DNA of 64,000 nucleotides, from positions 1-64,000 of the forward strand of contig CAKPRG010000005.1 in the NCBI GenBank assembly GCA_934182465.1, given 5' to 3'. The position numbers and the translations under genes are program-made. Position 1 is the first letter of the stretch. Each line of letters starts with the position of its first letter. Below, piece by piece: positions 62,113 through 64,000 of this stretch. Below the pieces are notes generated by a model that saw only the letters and a program-made list of their open reading frames with translations, was not told the DNA's origin and did not search any database. This DNA is from an uncultured Clostridia bacterium. GTDB taxonomy: Bacteria > Bacillota > Clostridia > TANB77 > CAG-508.

Positions 62113-62141
62113 TTGACTTTTGAATTTAAAGTTGTTATTAT
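62113..62141 (+). promoter_or_regulatory. Promoter of the glyS T-box transcript
   Basis: TTGACT (62113-62118), 17-nt spacer, TATTAT (62136-62141). Confidence 0.65.
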
Positions 62142-62147
62142 ATTAAT

Positions 62148-62357
62148 AATTTAATAATTATGTTGAAGAAGAGGAAGTATAATAAAACTTATTTTTAGTG
62201 AGTTAAAGATAGTGAAAATTTAACAATAAGAATTATATTTTGGAGCTTTGGAGTAATAAATAAAAATTAAGGTGGACTTATTTTAAGTCAATTAGGGTGG
62301 AACCGCGTAAGTATAGCTTTCGTCCCTAGCAGTGTTGCTAGGTGCGAAAGCTTTTTT
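62148..62357 (+). promoter_or_regulatory. T-box leader, glycine specifier GGA
   Basis: The leader has the specifier GGA (62242-62244) in TTTT-GGA-G-CTTTGGAGT, the T-box core AGGGTGGAACCGCG (62293-62306) and a long terminator AGCTTTCG...CCTAGC/GCTAGG...CGAAAGCT (62315-62352) with a T-run. It would sense uncharged tRNA-Gly and control glyS. Confidence 0.92.
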
Positions 62358-62427
62358 GTTTGTTTATATGCCGTAAACAAAACGAAAAACAATCGTCCCT
62401 AAAGTATATTTAAAGGAGGAATGTAAA

Positions 62428-63813
62428 ATGGCAGTTGATTCAATGGAAAAAATTGTAAATTTATGTAAAACAAGAGGATATATTTATCCAGGTTCAGAAA
62501 TATACGGAGGATTAGCAAATACATGGGATTATGGCCCTTTAGGTTCAGAATTAAAAAACAATGTTAAAGCAGCTTGGAGAAAGAAATTTATTCAAGAACA
62601 ACCAAGTATAGTTGGATTAGATGCAGCTATATTAATGAATCCAGAAACTTGGGTTGCATCAGGACATGTTGGAGGATTTTCAGATCCACTTATAGATTGT
62701 AAAGAATGTAAAACAAGACATAGAGCTGATAAATTAATAGAAGAATGGGCACATGAACAAGGAAACGATATGATTGCAGATGGTATGACAGACAAAGCTA
62801 TGGTAGATTTTATAAATGAAAATAAAATTCCTTGTCCAAATTGTGGAAAAACAAATTTTACAGATATTAGAAAATTTAATTTAATGTTTAAAACTTTTCA
62901 AGGTGTTACAGAAGATAGCACATCAGAAATATATTTAAGACCAGAAACAGCTCAAGGTATATTTGTAGATTTTAAAAGTGTACTAAGAACATCAAGAAAG
63001 AAAATGCCAATGGGTATTGCTCAAATAGGAAAAGCTTTTAGAAATGAAATTACACCTGGTAACTTTACTTTTAGAACTAGAGAATTCGAACAAATGGAAC
63101 TTGAATTTTTCTGCAAACCAGGAACAGACTTAGAATGGCATAAATATTGGAAAGATTATTGTGAAAATTGGTTATTATCATTAGGAATGAAAAAAGAAAA
63201 TATTAGATTAAGAGATCATTCACCAGAAGAATTAGTATTTTATAGCAAAGCTACAACAGATATTGAATTTGCATTCCCATTTGGTTGGGGAGAATTATGG
63301 GGAATTGCTGATAGAACAGATTATGATTTAACTCAACATATGAATCATTCAAAACAAGATTTATCATATCAAGATCCAGAAACAAATGAAAAATATGTAC
63401 CATATGTTATAGAACCATCTTTGGGAGCAGATAGAGTTGTACTTGCATTTTTATGCAATAGTTATGAAGAGCAAGATTTAGGAGAAGGAGATAAAAGAAC
63501 AGTATTACACTTACATCCTGCTTTAGCTCCATACAAAGCTGCTATATTACCTTTATCTAAAAAATTAAGTGATAAAGCAATGGAAGTATATGGAAAATTA
63601 TCTAAGAAATTTATGTGCGATTATGATGAAGCAGGAAGCATAGGTAAAAGATATAGAAGAGAAGATGAAGTTGGAACACCTTTCTGTGTTACAGTAGATT
63701 TTGAAACAGAAAATGATGGATGTGTAACAGTAAGAGATAGAGATACAATGGAACAAGTTCGTATTAGTATAGACGAAGTTGAAAATTATATAGCTTCAAA
63801 AATAGAATTCTAA
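62428..63813 (+). CDS. glyS: Glycyl-tRNA synthetase, alpha2 (single-chain) type
   Basis: The 461-aa class II synthetase is the eukaryote/archaeal-like dimeric type (often named glyQS when single-chain). It shows GYIYPGSEIYGGLANTWDYG, a Zn-like CKECKTRHRADK and CPNCGKTNFTD segment, YLRPETAQGIFVDF, FRNEITPGNFTFRTREFEQMELE and VIEPSLGADRVVLAFLC, plus an anticodon-binding C-terminus. AGGAGG precedes the ATG. A T-box leader lies directly upstream. Confidence 0.97.
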   Translation: MAVDSMEKIVNLCKTRGYIYPGSEIYGGLANTWDYGPLGSELKNNVKAAWRKKFIQEQPSIVGLDAAILMNPETWVASGHVGGFSDPLIDCKECKTRHRADKLIEEWAHEQGNDMIADGMTDKAMVDFINENKIPCPNCGKTNFTDIRKFNLMFKTFQGVTEDSTSEIYLRPETAQGIFVDFKSVLRTSRKKMPMGIAQIGKAFRNEITPGNFTFRTREFEQMELEFFCKPGTDLEWHKYWKDYCENWLLSLGMKKENIRLRDHSPEELVFYSKATTDIEFAFPFGWGELWGIADRTDYDLTQHMNHSKQDLSYQDPETNEKYVPYVIEPSLGADRVVLAFLCNSYEEQDLGEGDKRTVLHLHPALAPYKAAILPLSKKLSDKAMEVYGKLSKKFMCDYDEAGSIGKRYRREDEVGTPFCVTVDFETENDGCVTVRDRDTMEQVRISIDEVENYIASKIEF

Positions 63814-63821
63814 ATAATAAA

Positions 63822-63877
63822 AGTCATTATATGAAGTGAACAAATAGATTTCATTTCAATATAATGGCTTTTTTGTA
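63822..63877 (+). terminator. Terminator after glyS
   Basis: AAGTCATTATAT(G)AAGTGAA pairs with a downstream TTTCATTTCAATATAATGGCTTTT arm, with wobble and small bulges, followed by a T-run. Confidence 0.75.
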
Positions 63878-63895
63878 AAAATGTAGAAAAAATGG

Positions 63896-64000
63896 TTGAC
63901 ATTAGGAAATTTGCGTAGTATAATTATTACTGCGTAAGATAAAGCGAAGAAGCAGAATGTGGCTACATCTTAAATATTAAGGTGGAGGGAACTTCTGTGG
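63896..64000 (+). promoter_or_regulatory. Consensus promoter and 5' end of an unidentified transcript, cut by the window end
   Basis: TTGACA (63896-63901), 17-nt spacer and TATAAT (63919-63924) form a perfect vegetative promoter. The following 75 bp (GCGTAAGATAAAGCGAAGAA..., TTAAGGTGGAGGGAACTTCT) are richer in G and C, and no start codon with a ribosome binding site is seen. This looks like the beginning of a structured RNA or long leader; too little is present to name it. Confidence 0.6.

Noticed and set aside
63960..64000. SAM-I riboswitch
   Set aside because: GGTGGAGGGA is reminiscent of SAM-I, but the expected GAGAG before it and the CTGGCCC after it are missing.
1..64000. CRISPR arrays, tRNA and rRNA genes, prophage
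   Set aside because: No regularly spaced direct repeats, cloverleaf-type sequences, rRNA blocks or phage structural genes were seen on either strand.

Overview
The window is very AT-rich DNA with dense, mostly plus-strand genes, AGGAGG-type ribosome binding sites, T-box leaders, a CIRCE-like operator, 6S RNA and a core set of endospore genes (spoIIAA-spoIIAB-sigF, spoIID, a spoIIQ-like gene, sigK, spoVT). It therefore comes from an endospore-forming, low-GC Clostridia-type Firmicute. The recurring pilin-like proteins starting with a GITLIALVITIIVMLILAGVSL-type segment suggest an uncultured gut Clostridium relative, but that placement is inference. No rRNA, tRNA or CRISPR array was seen.

Layout. 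0-5.3 kb: a small accessory cluster (thiazoline-carboxylate-hydrolase-like protein, maltose O-acetyltransferase, DUF4186 protein, a tiny basic ORF), rdgB, recN and a stand-alone MutS-domain-I-like protein. 5.3-10.6 kb: a complete diversity-generating retroelement (DGR): secreted C-type-lectin-like target, variable repeat, template repeat, structured spacer, avd, reverse transcriptase, and a translationally coupled 827-aa pilin-like repeat protein. 10.7-13.7 kb: small membrane proteins, sigK, a radical SAM gene and 6S RNA. 13.7-21.7 kb: prmC, whiA, hemW, then hrcA-grpE-dnaK-dnaJ behind a CIRCE-like site. 21.7-26.1 kb: recD2 and a Bro-N gene bracketed by inverted copies of a MITE-like element. 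26.2-34.2 kb: a leucine-rich-repeat pilin-like protein, the spoIIA operon with a sigma-H promoter, spoIID, spoIIQ-like and cdaA. 34.4-43.1 kb: an ECF-type sigma factor with a membrane protein on the minus strand, truA, rqcP and dnaE. 43.3-51.1 kb: a dispersed pyrimidine cluster (atypical pyrE-like gene, pyrC, pyrF, pyrK, pyrD) interrupted by two paralogous membrane proteins and a third pilin-like protein. 51.2-64 kb: T-box-valS, comFC, a KAP-type NTPase, spoVT, a short alaS, a sortase, T-box-glyS, and the start of a further transcription unit.

The most striking system is the DGR. Its variable and template repeats are both 140 bp and differ at 20 positions, every one an adenine in the template. 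This is the signature of adenine-directed mutagenic retrohoming, and it changes 13 residues in the C-terminal ligand-binding-type part of a secreted protein. The operon continues with no gap into a large pilin-like surface protein, which suggests the diversified protein and the pilin-like protein are made together. A second theme is hairpin-rich intergenic repeats: a modular hairpin family at eight or more sites, and a MITE-like pair around recD2.
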